A stretch of DNA of 64,000 nt from an uncultured Rhodospirillaceae bacterium (lineage in GTDB: Bacteria; Pseudomonadota; Alphaproteobacteria; Rhodospirillales; Magnetospirillaceae). The translations under genes and the position numbers were made by a program. The number at the start of each line of letters is the position of its first letter. The first letter of the stretch is position 1. The notes under the pieces are model-generated. The model saw nothing but the letters and a program-made list of their open reading frames with translations, was not told where the DNA came from and searched no databases. This document shows positions 54,690 through 63,035 of the stretch, in pieces. The DNA is taken from contig CALABS010000059.1 in assembly GCA_937887565.1 (NCBI GenBank), positions 1 to 64,000 of the forward strand, read 5' to 3'.

Positions 54690-56845
54690 CCGACGTCATC
54701 CAGTTCAAGGGCCATTCCTACGTGCTGGCGACCTCGCCCCGGGTCGCCATGCGCACCCTGACCCTGAAGGAAGGCGACACCTTCGCGGTGTTCGACCGCT
54801 ATGGAGACACCGGCTCGGTGGGGGCCGGCGAACAGGGCGTCTATCATCGCGGCACCCGCATGCTGACCCACCACGAGCTGCGCCTGGGCGGTCAGCGGCC
54901 GCTGCTGCTGTCGTCGACGGTGCAGGAGCACAACGCGTTCGTGGCGGTCGACCTGACCAATCCCGACATCCCTCTGGGCGGCCACCGCATCGTCCCGCGC
55001 GGCACCATCCACGTGTTCCGGTCGCTGTTCCTGTGGCGGGGGGCGCTTTACTGCCGCACGCGGGTCGACAATTACGGCGACACCGCCTTCGACGCCGACC
55101 TCGGCTTCCATTACGACGCCGATTTCGCCGACGTCTTCGAGATTCGCGGGGTATCGCGCCGGAGACGGGGCGAGCAGCGGACCGGCGTCGGGGATCGGGC
55201 GGCGACGTTGGACTACACCGGCCTGGACGGCATCGGGCGGCGAACCCGCATCTCGTTTTCCAGCCCCCCGGACGAGCTGACCGCCGATCATGCCCGGTTC
55301 CGCCCGCATCTGGCCCCGGGAGGGTACCACGAGCTTTATCACACCTGCGCCTTCGAGGGCGAGGACCGCCCCGCGCCGTCGGCCGAGGTGTTCATGGCCA
55401 GCCGCGAGAAGCTGCTGGCCAAGCTGTCGGGACGCGAGCGCTGCCACATCGTGACCTCGAACCAGCAGTTCAACCACTGGATCGACCGCTCCACCGCCGA
55501 CCTGCGCATGCTGACCACCCAGACCCCCGACGGCCCCTATCCCTATGCCGGCGTGCCGTGGTTCTCGACCGTATTCGGCCGCGACGGCATCATCACGGCG
55601 CTGGAATATCTGTGGGTCGAGCCGGCGATGGCGCGCGGGGTGCTGGCGACCCTGGCCGAGAACCAGGCCGATCGCGACCTCCCGGCCCAGGACGCCGAGC
55701 CCGGCAAGATCCTGCACGAATGGCGCGAGGGCGAGATGGCCAATCTGGGCGAGGTGCCCTATGGCTGCTACTACGGCTCGGCCGACTCGACGCCGCTGTT
55801 CCTGATGCTGGCCGCCGCCTATTGGCGCCGCACCGCCGACCGCGCCACCCTGGAGTATCTGTGGCCGCACATGGAGCGGGCGCTGGAATGGATCGACCGC
55901 CACGGCGACCGCGACGGCGACGGATTCGTCGAATACGGTGCCCGCCGGCCCGACGGTCTGGTCAACCAGGGCTGGAAGGATTCCGAGGATTCGGTCATGC
56001 ATGCCGACGGCCGCCTGGCCGAAGGGCCGATCGCCCTTTGCGAGGTCCAAGGCTACGTCCACGCCGGCAAGCTTGGCGCCGCCGAGGTCGCCGACGCGCT
56101 CGGCCATCCCGCCCGCGCCGCCGAGCTGCGGTCGCAGGCCGCCAAGCTGAAGGCCGACTTCGACGCCGCCTTCTGGCTGGAGGACCTGGAGACCTACGCC
56201 CTCGCCCTCGACGGCCGCAAGCGGCCGTGCCGGGTGGAAAGCTCCAATCCCGGCCACCTGCTCTATTGTGGCATCGTCCCCGACGACAAGGCGGCGCTGG
56301 TCGCCGATTCCCTGATGGGGCCCGACCTGTTCTCGGGCTGGGGCATCCGGACCCTGTCCGAGCGCGAGCGGCGCTACAACCCCATGAGCTATCACAACGG
56401 CTCGGTCTGGCCCCATGACAGCGCCATCGCCGCCGCCGGCCTGGCCCGCCACGGCATGGCCGACCGTGCCCAGAAGGTGCTGGAAGGGTTGTTCGATGCG
56501 GCGCTTTACGTCGACCTCAACCGCCTGCCCGAGCTGTTCTGCGGCTTTCCCCGCCAGGCCGGCCAGGGACCGACGCTCTATCCGGTGGCCTGCATCCCCC
56601 AGGCCTGGGCCGCCGGCAGCGTGTTCCTGTTGGTGGAGGCGGTGCTCGGCCTGGAGCTGCGCGCCGATCCGCCGACCATCCACTTCAACCGCCCGGCCCT
56701 GCCCGACAGCCTGGACAAGGTGGAGATTCGCGGCCTGCGCATCGGCCCCTCGGCCGTGGACGTGGTGCTGACCCGCCACCCCCATTCGGTGGGAATCAAC
56801 GTATTGCGCCGCGAGGGGCAGGTGGACATCCGGGTGACCATGTGA
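54686..56845 (+). CDS. Amylo-alpha-1,6-glucosidase / glycogen debranching-type enzyme
   Basis: The 719-residue protein has an N-terminal beta domain of the GDE_N_bis type (GVYHRGTRMLTHHELRLGG, RPLLLSS) and an (alpha/alpha)6 glycosidase domain with FGRDGIITALE and GWKDSEDSVMHADG motifs. It would cleave alpha-1,6 branches or related glucosides in the cytoplasm. Substrate is not certain: similar proteins also occur in glucosylglycerate or sucrose-linked clusters. It is translationally coupled to the glycosyltransferase. Confidence 0.85.
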   Translation: MTDVIQFKGHSYVLATSPRVAMRTLTLKEGDTFAVFDRYGDTGSVGAGEQGVYHRGTRMLTHHELRLGGQRPLLLSSTVQEHNAFVAVDLTNPDIPLGGHRIVPRGTIHVFRSLFLWRGALYCRTRVDNYGDTAFDADLGFHYDADFADVFEIRGVSRRRRGEQRTGVGDRAATLDYTGLDGIGRRTRISFSSPPDELTADHARFRPHLAPGGYHELYHTCAFEGEDRPAPSAEVFMASREKLLAKLSGRERCHIVTSNQQFNHWIDRSTADLRMLTTQTPDGPYPYAGVPWFSTVFGRDGIITALEYLWVEPAMARGVLATLAENQADRDLPAQDAEPGKILHEWREGEMANLGEVPYGCYYGSADSTPLFLMLAAAYWRRTADRATLEYLWPHMERALEWIDRHGDRDGDGFVEYGARRPDGLVNQGWKDSEDSVMHADGRLAEGPIALCEVQGYVHAGKLGAAEVADALGHPARAAELRSQAAKLKADFDAAFWLEDLETYALALDGRKRPCRVESSNPGHLLYCGIVPDDKAALVADSLMGPDLFSGWGIRTLSERERRYNPMSYHNGSVWPHDSAIAAAGLARHGMADRAQKVLEGLFDAALYVDLNRLPELFCGFPRQAGQGPTLYPVACIPQAWAAGSVFLLVEAVLGLELRADPPTIHFNRPALPDSLDKVEIRGLRIGPSAVDVVLTRHPHSVGINVLRREGQVDIRVTM

Positions 56846-56907
56846 GGGGAACATCGCCCGGCGGTGGATCGTTTGGCAGGAAGCAGCCCAAACGGGAGGA
56901 GAAAGCC

Positions 56908-57153
56908 ATGTCCAGACTGACCCTAACCGCCGCCGCCGCCCTGGCCGTGCTCGCGCTCGCCGCCTGCGGCCAGACACGGGGTGAACGCGCCTTGTCGGGC
57001 GGCGCCCTGGGGGCCGGCGTGGGGGCGGGCACCGCCGCCGTCACCGGCGGCAACCTTCTGGGCGGAGCGGCGCTGGGCGGAGCGGGCGGGGCCGCCGTCG
57101 GCGCCCTGACCGAGGAAGAGGATCTCGACCTCGGCGACCCCATCTGGGAATAG
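56908..57153 (+). CDS. Small glycine-zipper lipoprotein
   Basis: The 81-residue protein has a lipoprotein signal with lipobox LALAAC (Cys20) and then a glycine-rich stretch with alternating small residues (GGALGAGVGAGTAAVTGG), a glycine-zipper motif that may insert in membranes. A short acidic tail follows. Such proteins are common in the alphaproteobacterial envelope; role unknown. The ATG at 56908 has a GGGAGGAG site. Confidence 0.75.
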   Translation: MSRLTLTAAAALAVLALAACGQTRGERALSGGALGAGVGAGTAAVTGGNLLGGAALGGAGGAAVGALTEEEDLDLGDPIWE

Positions 57154-57161
57154 TCCTCGAC

Positions 57162-57186
57162 CGAGGGGCGCCGCCGCCGCCCCTCG
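57162..57186 (+). terminator. Hairpin terminator after the lipoprotein gene
   Basis: CGAGGGGCG (57162-57170) and CGCCCCTCG (57178-57186) form a perfect 9-base stem with a 7-base loop, eight bases after the stop, followed by TTCCCCTTT. Confidence 0.6.
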
Positions 57187-57227
57187 TTCCCCTTTGCTAC
57201 CGGCCCCGCGCCCCCTAGACTTGGGCC

Positions 57228-58544
57228 ATGTGGTCCGAGGTGCTGATCGTCGTCGCGCTGGTCCTGGTCAACGGCTTCTTCGCCATGGCGGAGCTGGCGC
57301 TGGTGTCGTCGCGCCCGGCCGAACTCAAACGGCTGGCGGATTCGGGACGGCCGGGCGCCCGTGTCGCCCTGGACCTCCTCGCCGATCCCAGCGGGCTGCT
57401 GTCGGCGGTCCAGATCGGCATCACCCTGGTCGGCATCGTCGCCGGCGCCTATTCGGGGGCGACGCTGGGCGTGGCGCTGGAGGCCTGGCTGCGCGAGCAT
57501 GTGCCGGCTCTCGGCAGCCATGCCGGCGAGGTGGCCATCGGCCTGGTGGTCACCGTCATCACCTATCTTTCGCTGGTGATCGGCGAACTGGTCCCCAAGC
57601 GGCTGGCGCTGCACCACGCCGAAGCCATCGCGGTGCGGGTGGCGCCGGTCATGCGCCTGGTCTCCAGGGCCGGGGCGCCGCTGGTGCACGTGCTGCGGTT
57701 CTCCACCGACACCGTGTTGCGGCTGCTGGGCCAGAAGCCGGACAGCACCAAGTCGGTCACCGAGGAGGAGGTCCGCGCGCTCATCGCCGAGGGCGCCCTG
57801 GCCGGCGTGATCGACCCGGTGGAGAAGGAGATGTTGGACCGCGTGATGCGCCTGGCCGACCGGCCGGCGGGATCGGTGATGACTCCGCGCCCCGACATCG
57901 TGTGGCTGGACGCCTCGGCGTCACCCGACGACATCCGCGCCCGCATCGCCCAGTCGCGGCATTCCCGCTTCCTGATGGCCGAGGGCGAGCTCGACAACTG
58001 GGTGGGGGTGCTCGATACCCGCCTGGTGCTGGACCGCCTGCTGGCCGGCGCCGCCTTCGACCCCCGCGATGCCATCCGCGAGGCGCCCGCCGTGCACGAG
58101 GGCACCCCGGTGCCGCGCCTGCTCGATCTGTTCAAGCGCACCCGCGCTCCCATGGCGGTGGTGCTGGACGAGTACGGCGGCGTCGAGGGCATCGTCACCC
58201 TTACCGACATCGTCGAGGCCATCGCCGGCGAGTTCCCGTCGGACGGGGACGACGAGGAACCGTCGGCGGTGCGGCGGGACGACGGATCGTGGCTGCTGGA
58301 CGGCGGCCTGGCGATCGAGGAGGTCGAATCCCTGACCGGCCTGTCCGGCATGCGCGCCGAGGGCGATTTCCACACCCTGGCCGGCTTTGTTCTCGACCGC
58401 CTCGCCCGCCTGCCGGCCATCGGCGAAAGCCTGGCCTGGAACGGATGGCGGTTCGAGGTGGTCGACATGGACGGCCGCCGCATCGACCGGATCCTCGCCT
58501 CGCCGCCGCCCCCGCCCGAGGAGACCAGCGGCAGCGGGATCTAG
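57228..58544 (+). CDS. HlyC/CorC-family membrane protein (DUF21, CBS pair, CorC domain)
   Basis: The 438-residue protein has an N-terminal DUF21/CNNM-like membrane domain (residues 1-180), a CBS pair (about 205-335) and a C-terminal CorC_HlyC domain (about 350-430). The family takes part in magnesium/cobalt or sodium efflux; the older haemolysin name is misleading. It has its own promoter after the terminator at 57162-57186. The last four bases overlap the convergent DUF1207 gene. Confidence 0.85.
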   Translation: MWSEVLIVVALVLVNGFFAMAELALVSSRPAELKRLADSGRPGARVALDLLADPSGLLSAVQIGITLVGIVAGAYSGATLGVALEAWLREHVPALGSHAGEVAIGLVVTVITYLSLVIGELVPKRLALHHAEAIAVRVAPVMRLVSRAGAPLVHVLRFSTDTVLRLLGQKPDSTKSVTEEEVRALIAEGALAGVIDPVEKEMLDRVMRLADRPAGSVMTPRPDIVWLDASASPDDIRARIAQSRHSRFLMAEGELDNWVGVLDTRLVLDRLLAGAAFDPRDAIREAPAVHEGTPVPRLLDLFKRTRAPMAVVLDEYGGVEGIVTLTDIVEAIAGEFPSDGDDEEPSAVRRDDGSWLLDGGLAIEEVESLTGLSGMRAEGDFHTLAGFVLDRLARLPAIGESLAWNGWRFEVVDMDGRRIDRILASPPPPPEETSGSGI

Positions 58545-59398
58545 AAATACACGTGGATGCCGACGCCGTAGTAGTCGACGCGGGTGCCGTAGAACTGCCC
58601 GTTGGGATTGCGCCCCTGGAAATACTCGAGCGCCACCAGGATGGCGTAGTCGCGATCCTCGGGGCTTTCGATCATCACCCCGGCCCGTATCGAGGTATCG
58701 ACGGCCCAGTCCGCCTCCTCGATGGACTGGAGGTCGAGCGCCGCCACCGGCCGCAACAGGCCGCCGGCGAAGGTCTCCGGCCAACGGATCTCGGCACCCG
58801 CCTGCACCGACCAGCGCTTCAGCTCCTGGGGAATGCGGCTGATGAGGAAGCCGCCGCCGCCATAAAGGCGCAGCGTTTCCCCCATCAGATGGCGCGACAC
58901 CCGCAGGTCGGCGGCCTCATAGCTGAGATTGATCCGCTGCGGCCGCGTCCGCAGCAGGTATTCGTCACCGAGATGGGAGCTCTGGTGATAAAGCCGCGCC
59001 AGCGCCTGCCACGGCCCCCGCTTCCAGGCGACGGGAATTCCCACCCAGTAGTCGGCATTGACCAGATCGCGGGAATCGGCGTCCAGGTCGAAGATGGAGA
59101 ACACGCCGGCCTGGAACCCGAAACCCCAACGGCCACCGGCCAAAGGCTCCTGGTAGAAGGAAAAGTCCTCGCCCAGCGACACCGCCCCCACGTTGTCCAG
59201 GCGGTCGTCGCCGCCGTACTGGTGCCAGGCGGCCGAGAAATGGGGCCAGCGGGGATCGGCCAGCAACGGGTCGAACAGCACCTCGCGCGGCAGTTCGGCC
59301 GGCGGCTCGGCGGCCCCCGACGAGGATGGGGCGACGGCCGCCACCACGATCGTGACCGCCAGCCCCAGCCATATCCGTCCAATCGGGGTGGGCGGCAT
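58541..59398 (-). CDS. DUF1207 outer-membrane-type protein
   Basis: The 285-residue protein has a signal peptide (about residues 1-28) followed by FDPLLADPRWPHFS, the hallmark of DUF1207. Many amphipathic strands and the terminal aromatic residue suggest a beta-barrel in the outer membrane. No function is established. The ATG at 59398 has a GAGGAGG site; the longer open frame lacks support. Confidence 0.7.
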   Translation of the reverse strand: MPPTPIGRIWLGLAVTIVVAAVAPSSSGAAEPPAELPREVLFDPLLADPRWPHFSAAWHQYGGDDRLDNVGAVSLGEDFSFYQEPLAGGRWGFGFQAGVFSIFDLDADSRDLVNADYWVGIPVAWKRGPWQALARLYHQSSHLGDEYLLRTRPQRINLSYEAADLRVSRHLMGETLRLYGGGGFLISRIPQELKRWSVQAGAEIRWPETFAGGLLRPVAALDLQSIEEADWAVDTSIRAGVMIESPEDRDYAILVALEYFQGRNPNGQFYGTRVDYYGVGIHVYF

Positions 59399-59762
59399 GG
59401 CCTCCTCGTCCGCTCCGTCGAGATTCGCAGATGGTTGCCACGCCAGGAGTGACCAACCCGACCTAAGGCAGGGCGTCCCCTCGCCTTCCGCACATGGACA
59501 AACACAGGCGAATCCCGGACCATGCCGCCATCCCGCCATCCCCGCCCTTGATATACAAGCCAGCTAGGACTTTATCATAAGGAATAACAACGGATTCGCA
59601 CTCAGACGCTGGACAAACCCCACCAGCCGACTACACTGTCCAAATCAAAAGGTCATACCAGTTGGCGGGAGCCATCGCCCCGCCCATCCAATCGGGCAAG
59701 CAAGACCCGAGGCCCAGTCAGGCCAAACCAATTGACCTGTGATTCACGAGGAGGAACGCTCA
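59399..59762. other. Divergent intergenic region before the TRAP operon
   Basis: These 364 bases hold no evident gene. The part from 59560 to 59670 is AT-rich and contains a GntR-like dyad (59647-59663). A promoter for dctP is expected here. Confidence 0.55.
59647..59663. promoter_or_regulatory. GntR/FadR-type (PdhR/LldR-like) operator candidate
   Basis: AAAAGGTCATACCAGTT matches 11 of 14 defined positions of the PdhR/LldR-type consensus AATTGGTnnnACCAATT. It lies 100 bases upstream of the dctP start. GntR regulators of this group respond to organic acids such as pyruvate or lactate. No GntR gene is in the window. Confidence 0.45.
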
Positions 59763-60893
59763 ATGTCGGAAAAGAAAGCCAAGCCCGGATTCCGTGGCTC
59801 CCGCCGCAACTTCATGACCGGCGCCGCGGCCGTGGCCGCGGGCGGCGCCACCCTGGCGATGCCCAATGTCAGCCGGGCCCAGACCGCCACCTTCAAGTTC
59901 CAGTCCACCTGGCCCGCCAAGGACATCTTCCACGAATACGCCGCCGACTTCGTCACCCGCGTCAATGCCCTGGGCGGCGGCCGGCTCAAGCTCGACCTGC
60001 TGCCGGCCGGGGCCGTCGTCGGCGCCCTGCAGATGCAGGACGCGGTCCATACCGGCGCGCTCGACGGCGGCCATGGCGTATGCGCCTACTGGTACGGCAA
60101 GCACAAGGCTTATTCCCTTTTCGGCACGCCGCCGGCCTTCGGCTGGGACGCCAACACCATGCTGGGCTGGATCCACTATGGCGGCGGCGAGACGCTCTAC
60201 AATGAATTGGTCCACAACATCCTCAAGCTGAACCTGGTCGGATTCCTGACCGGCCCCATGCCGAACCAGCCGCTGGGCTGGTTCAAGAAGCCGGTGCAGA
60301 ACGCCAACGACCTCAAGAACCTCAAATACCGCACCGTCGGCCTGGCGGCCGACGTCTACAAGGAGATGGGCACCGCGGTGACCATCATGGGCGGCGGCGA
60401 CATCGTGCCGGCCATGGACCGCGGGCTGCTGGACGCCGCCGAGTTCAACAACCCCAGCTCCGACCGCGCCCTCGGCTTCCCCGACGTCTCCAAGGTCTAC
60501 ATGCTGCAGAGCTACCACCAGGCCATGGAGTGTTTCGAGATCATCTTCAACAAGGCGAAGTTCGACGCCCTGCCGCAGGAACTCCAGTTGGTGATCAAAT
60601 ACGCCGCCGAGGCGGCGTCGGCCGATATGTCGTGGAAGGCCATGGACCGCTATTCCCGCGACCTCGAGGAGATGGTCGCCAAGCAGGGGGTCAAGGTCCA
60701 CATCACGCCCCGCGACGTGCTGGAGGCCCAGTTGGCCGCCTGGGACAAGGTCATCGCCGCCCAGTCGCAGGAGCCGTTCTTCAAGAAAGTGCTGGAATCC
60801 CAGCGCGACTGGGTCAAGCGGGTGGTCGGCTTCCAGCTGCGCAACACCCCGTCCTCGGCCCTGGCCTACACCCACTTCTTCAAGCAGACGTGA
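59763..60893 (+). CDS. dctP: TRAP transporter solute-binding protein (DctP/TakP-like)
   Basis: The 376-residue periplasmic protein has a Tat-type signal (SRRNFMTG) ending near residue 40 and a DctP domain. It belongs to the branch annotated as mannitol/chloroaromatic or 2-oxo acid binding, similar to Rhodobacter TakP, by segments such as YRTVGLAADVYKEMG and AAEFNNPSSDRALGF. The arginine in the first of these usually pairs with the ligand carboxylate. Substrate not proven. First gene of dctPQM, with a strong GAGGAGG site. Confidence 0.9.
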   Translation: MSEKKAKPGFRGSRRNFMTGAAAVAAGGATLAMPNVSRAQTATFKFQSTWPAKDIFHEYAADFVTRVNALGGGRLKLDLLPAGAVVGALQMQDAVHTGALDGGHGVCAYWYGKHKAYSLFGTPPAFGWDANTMLGWIHYGGGETLYNELVHNILKLNLVGFLTGPMPNQPLGWFKKPVQNANDLKNLKYRTVGLAADVYKEMGTAVTIMGGGDIVPAMDRGLLDAAEFNNPSSDRALGFPDVSKVYMLQSYHQAMECFEIIFNKAKFDALPQELQLVIKYAAEAASADMSWKAMDRYSRDLEEMVAKQGVKVHITPRDVLEAQLAAWDKVIAAQSQEPFFKKVLESQRDWVKRVVGFQLRNTPSSALAYTHFFKQT

Positions 60894-60903
60894 CGCGCGC
60901 CAT

Positions 60904-60931
60904 CCCCGGGGTGGCGGTCGCCGCCCCGGGG
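60904..60931 (+). terminator. Intercistronic hairpin between dctP and dctQ
   Basis: Arms at 60904-60916 and 60919-60931 form a GC-rich stem of about 12 pairs with one G-U pair. No T tract follows directly. It lies in the 72-base gap and may reduce read-through or stabilise dctP mRNA, raising binding protein over the membrane subunits. Confidence 0.55.
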
Positions 60932-60965
60932 GCCTTCCGGGTTTCCCCGAGCGCGCGAGGTTTCC

Positions 60966-61559
60966 ATGAATCGTCTGCTCCTGGCCGTCGACGCCATCAG
61001 TGCCTGGGTGGGCAAGGCGTTCGCCTGGTCGATCGTGTTGCTGACCCTCGCCATCAGCTACGAGGTCGCGTCGCGGTATGTCTTCGGCCATCCGACCGAC
61101 TGGGCCTATGACGTCTCGTACATGCTCTACGGCGCCCTGTTCATCATGGCCGGCGCCTACACCCTGTCGCGCAACGGCCATGTTCGCGGCGACGTGATCT
61201 ACCGGTTCTTCCGGCCCCGGACCCAGGCCGCCATCGACCTGGTCCTCTATCTTCTGTTCTTCTTCCCCGGCGTCATCGCCTTGATCTATTCCGGCTGGGG
61301 CTTCGCCAGCCTGGCGTGGATGGTCAAGGAGCACAGCTCGTTCAGCCCGGCCGGCCCGCCGCTCTATCATTTCAAGAGCCTGATCCCGCTGGCCGGCGTC
61401 TTCCTCCTGCTGCAGGGCCTGGTCGAATCGGTGCGCTGCGTCCAGTGCATCCGGAGCGGGGCGTGGCCCCGGCGGCTGGCCGACGTCGAGGAACTGGAAA
61501 AGGTCGTCCTCGAGGAAGCCCGCCGCCATCCCGGTGCCGCCGAGGGAGGCGCGCGATGA
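60966..61559 (+). CDS. dctQ: TRAP transporter small membrane subunit
   Basis: The 197-residue protein has four membrane helices and the DctQ signature EVASRYVFGHPTDWAYDVS. It joins with DctM in the inner membrane to import the ligand delivered by DctP with sodium. Its stop overlaps the dctM start (ATGA). The C-terminal 20 residues are acidic and cytosolic. Confidence 0.9.
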   Translation: MNRLLLAVDAISAWVGKAFAWSIVLLTLAISYEVASRYVFGHPTDWAYDVSYMLYGALFIMAGAYTLSRNGHVRGDVIYRFFRPRTQAAIDLVLYLLFFFPGVIALIYSGWGFASLAWMVKEHSSFSPAGPPLYHFKSLIPLAGVFLLLQGLVESVRCVQCIRSGAWPRRLADVEELEKVVLEEARRHPGAAEGGAR

Positions 61560-63028
61560 CCGACCCCCAAATCGGCGTGCTGATGCTGGGCCTGTTCATC
61601 GTCACCATCCTGCTCGGCTATCCCATCGCCTTCACCCTCATCGCCATGGCCGTCGGCTTCGGCTACTACGCCATGGGCGACAACATCTTCCCGCTGCTGG
61701 TCCAGCGCGCCTATGGGGTGATGGCCAACGACGTGCTGGTGTCGGTGCCGCTGTTCCTGTTCATGGGCTACGTGGTCGAGCGGGCCAACATCCTCGACCG
61801 CCTGTTCCATTCCCTGCAGGTGGCGGCCAAGAACATCCCCGGCTCGCTGGCGGTGGCCACCCTGATCACCTGCGCCCTGTTCGCCACCGCCACCGGCATC
61901 GTCGGCGCGGTGGTGACGCTGATGGGGCTGCTGGCCTTTCCGGCCATGCTGAAGGCCGGCTACGACACCCGGCTGTCGGCGGGCGTCATCTGCGCCGGCG
62001 GCTGCCTGGGCATCCTGATTCCGCCGTCGATCATGCTGATCCTGTACGGCGCCACCGCCGGCGTGTCGGTGGTCAAGCTTTATGCCGGCGCCTTCTTTCC
62101 CGGTCTGATGCTGGCCGGGCTCTATATCGGCTACGTGATCCTGCGGTCCATCGTCAATCCCAAGCTGGCGCCCCGGCTGCCCAAGGAAATGGCCAACGTG
62201 CCCCTGCGCCAGGTGGTGTGGGAACTGGCGACGTCGTTCCTGCCGCTGGCGGTGCTGATCATGGCGGTGCTGGGCGCCATCCTGTTCGGACTGGCGACGC
62301 CCTCGGAGGCCGCGGCCATCGGCGCCCTGGGAGCGGTGGTGCTTGCGGCGGCCTACGGCCAGTTGCGGTTCGACCGCATGAAGGAATCGGTGTTCCTGAC
62401 CGCGCGGGCCACCGCCATGGTGTGCTGGCTGTTCGTGGGCTCGTGGGCGTTCTCGTCGGTGTTCTCCTATCTGGGCGGTCACGAGGTGGTCGAGCAGTTC
62501 ATGATCGGCCTAGACCTCGGCCCCATCGGCTTCCTGATCCTGACCCAGATCATCATCTTCCTGCTGGGCTGGCCGCTGGAATGGACCGAGATCATCATCA
62601 TCTTCGTGCCCATCTTCCTGCCGCTGCTGCCGCATTACGGCATCGACCCGCTGTTCTTCGGCCTGCTGGTGGCGCTGAACATCCAGACCTCGTTCAACTC
62701 GCCGCCCATGGCCATGGCCGCCTATTATCTCAAGGGGGTGGCGCCGCCCCACATCCGCCTGACCCAGATCTTCGCCGGCTGCATTCCCTTCGTCGGCCTG
62801 GTGCTGGTGGCGATGGTGCTGCTCTACATGTTCCCCGCCATCGGCCTGTGGCTGCCCGACTACCTGTACGAGGGCGGCGGCGGCACCTACACCATCGGCG
62901 CGGACCCCTCGGCGCCGGATGCCGGGGACGGCTCCGGCCAGCCGCCCATCCCCACCGACGAGGACACCGGCGGCGGCCTGCCGCCCATCCCACAAGGCGG
63001 CCTGCCGCCCATCCCCATCCCGCAGTGA
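61556..63028 (+). CDS. dctM: TRAP transporter large membrane subunit with a proline-rich C-terminal tail
   Basis: The 490-residue protein has about 12 membrane helices with the DctM signature GGCLGILIPPSIMLILYGA. It forms the sodium-driven channel. The family is usually about 430-440 residues; here some 50 extra residues follow the last helix, rich in Gly and acidic residues and with PPIP repeated three times near the end. The tail is unlike other parts of the protein. The 2-hydroxyacid dehydrogenase follows after seven bases. Confidence 0.88.
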   Translation: MTDPQIGVLMLGLFIVTILLGYPIAFTLIAMAVGFGYYAMGDNIFPLLVQRAYGVMANDVLVSVPLFLFMGYVVERANILDRLFHSLQVAAKNIPGSLAVATLITCALFATATGIVGAVVTLMGLLAFPAMLKAGYDTRLSAGVICAGGCLGILIPPSIMLILYGATAGVSVVKLYAGAFFPGLMLAGLYIGYVILRSIVNPKLAPRLPKEMANVPLRQVVWELATSFLPLAVLIMAVLGAILFGLATPSEAAAIGALGAVVLAAAYGQLRFDRMKESVFLTARATAMVCWLFVGSWAFSSVFSYLGGHEVVEQFMIGLDLGPIGFLILTQIIIFLLGWPLEWTEIIIIFVPIFLPLLPHYGIDPLFFGLLVALNIQTSFNSPPMAMAAYYLKGVAPPHIRLTQIFAGCIPFVGLVLVAMVLLYMFPAIGLWLPDYLYEGGGGTYTIGADPSAPDAGDGSGQPPIPTDEDTGGGLPPIPQGGLPPIPIPQ

Positions 63029-63035
63029 GGACCCC

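Noticed and set aside
62930..63028. GCCGCCCATCCC repeats as a CRISPR-like or non-coding repeat
   Set aside because: The units are short, uneven in spacing and in frame within dctM; they encode the PPIP tail.
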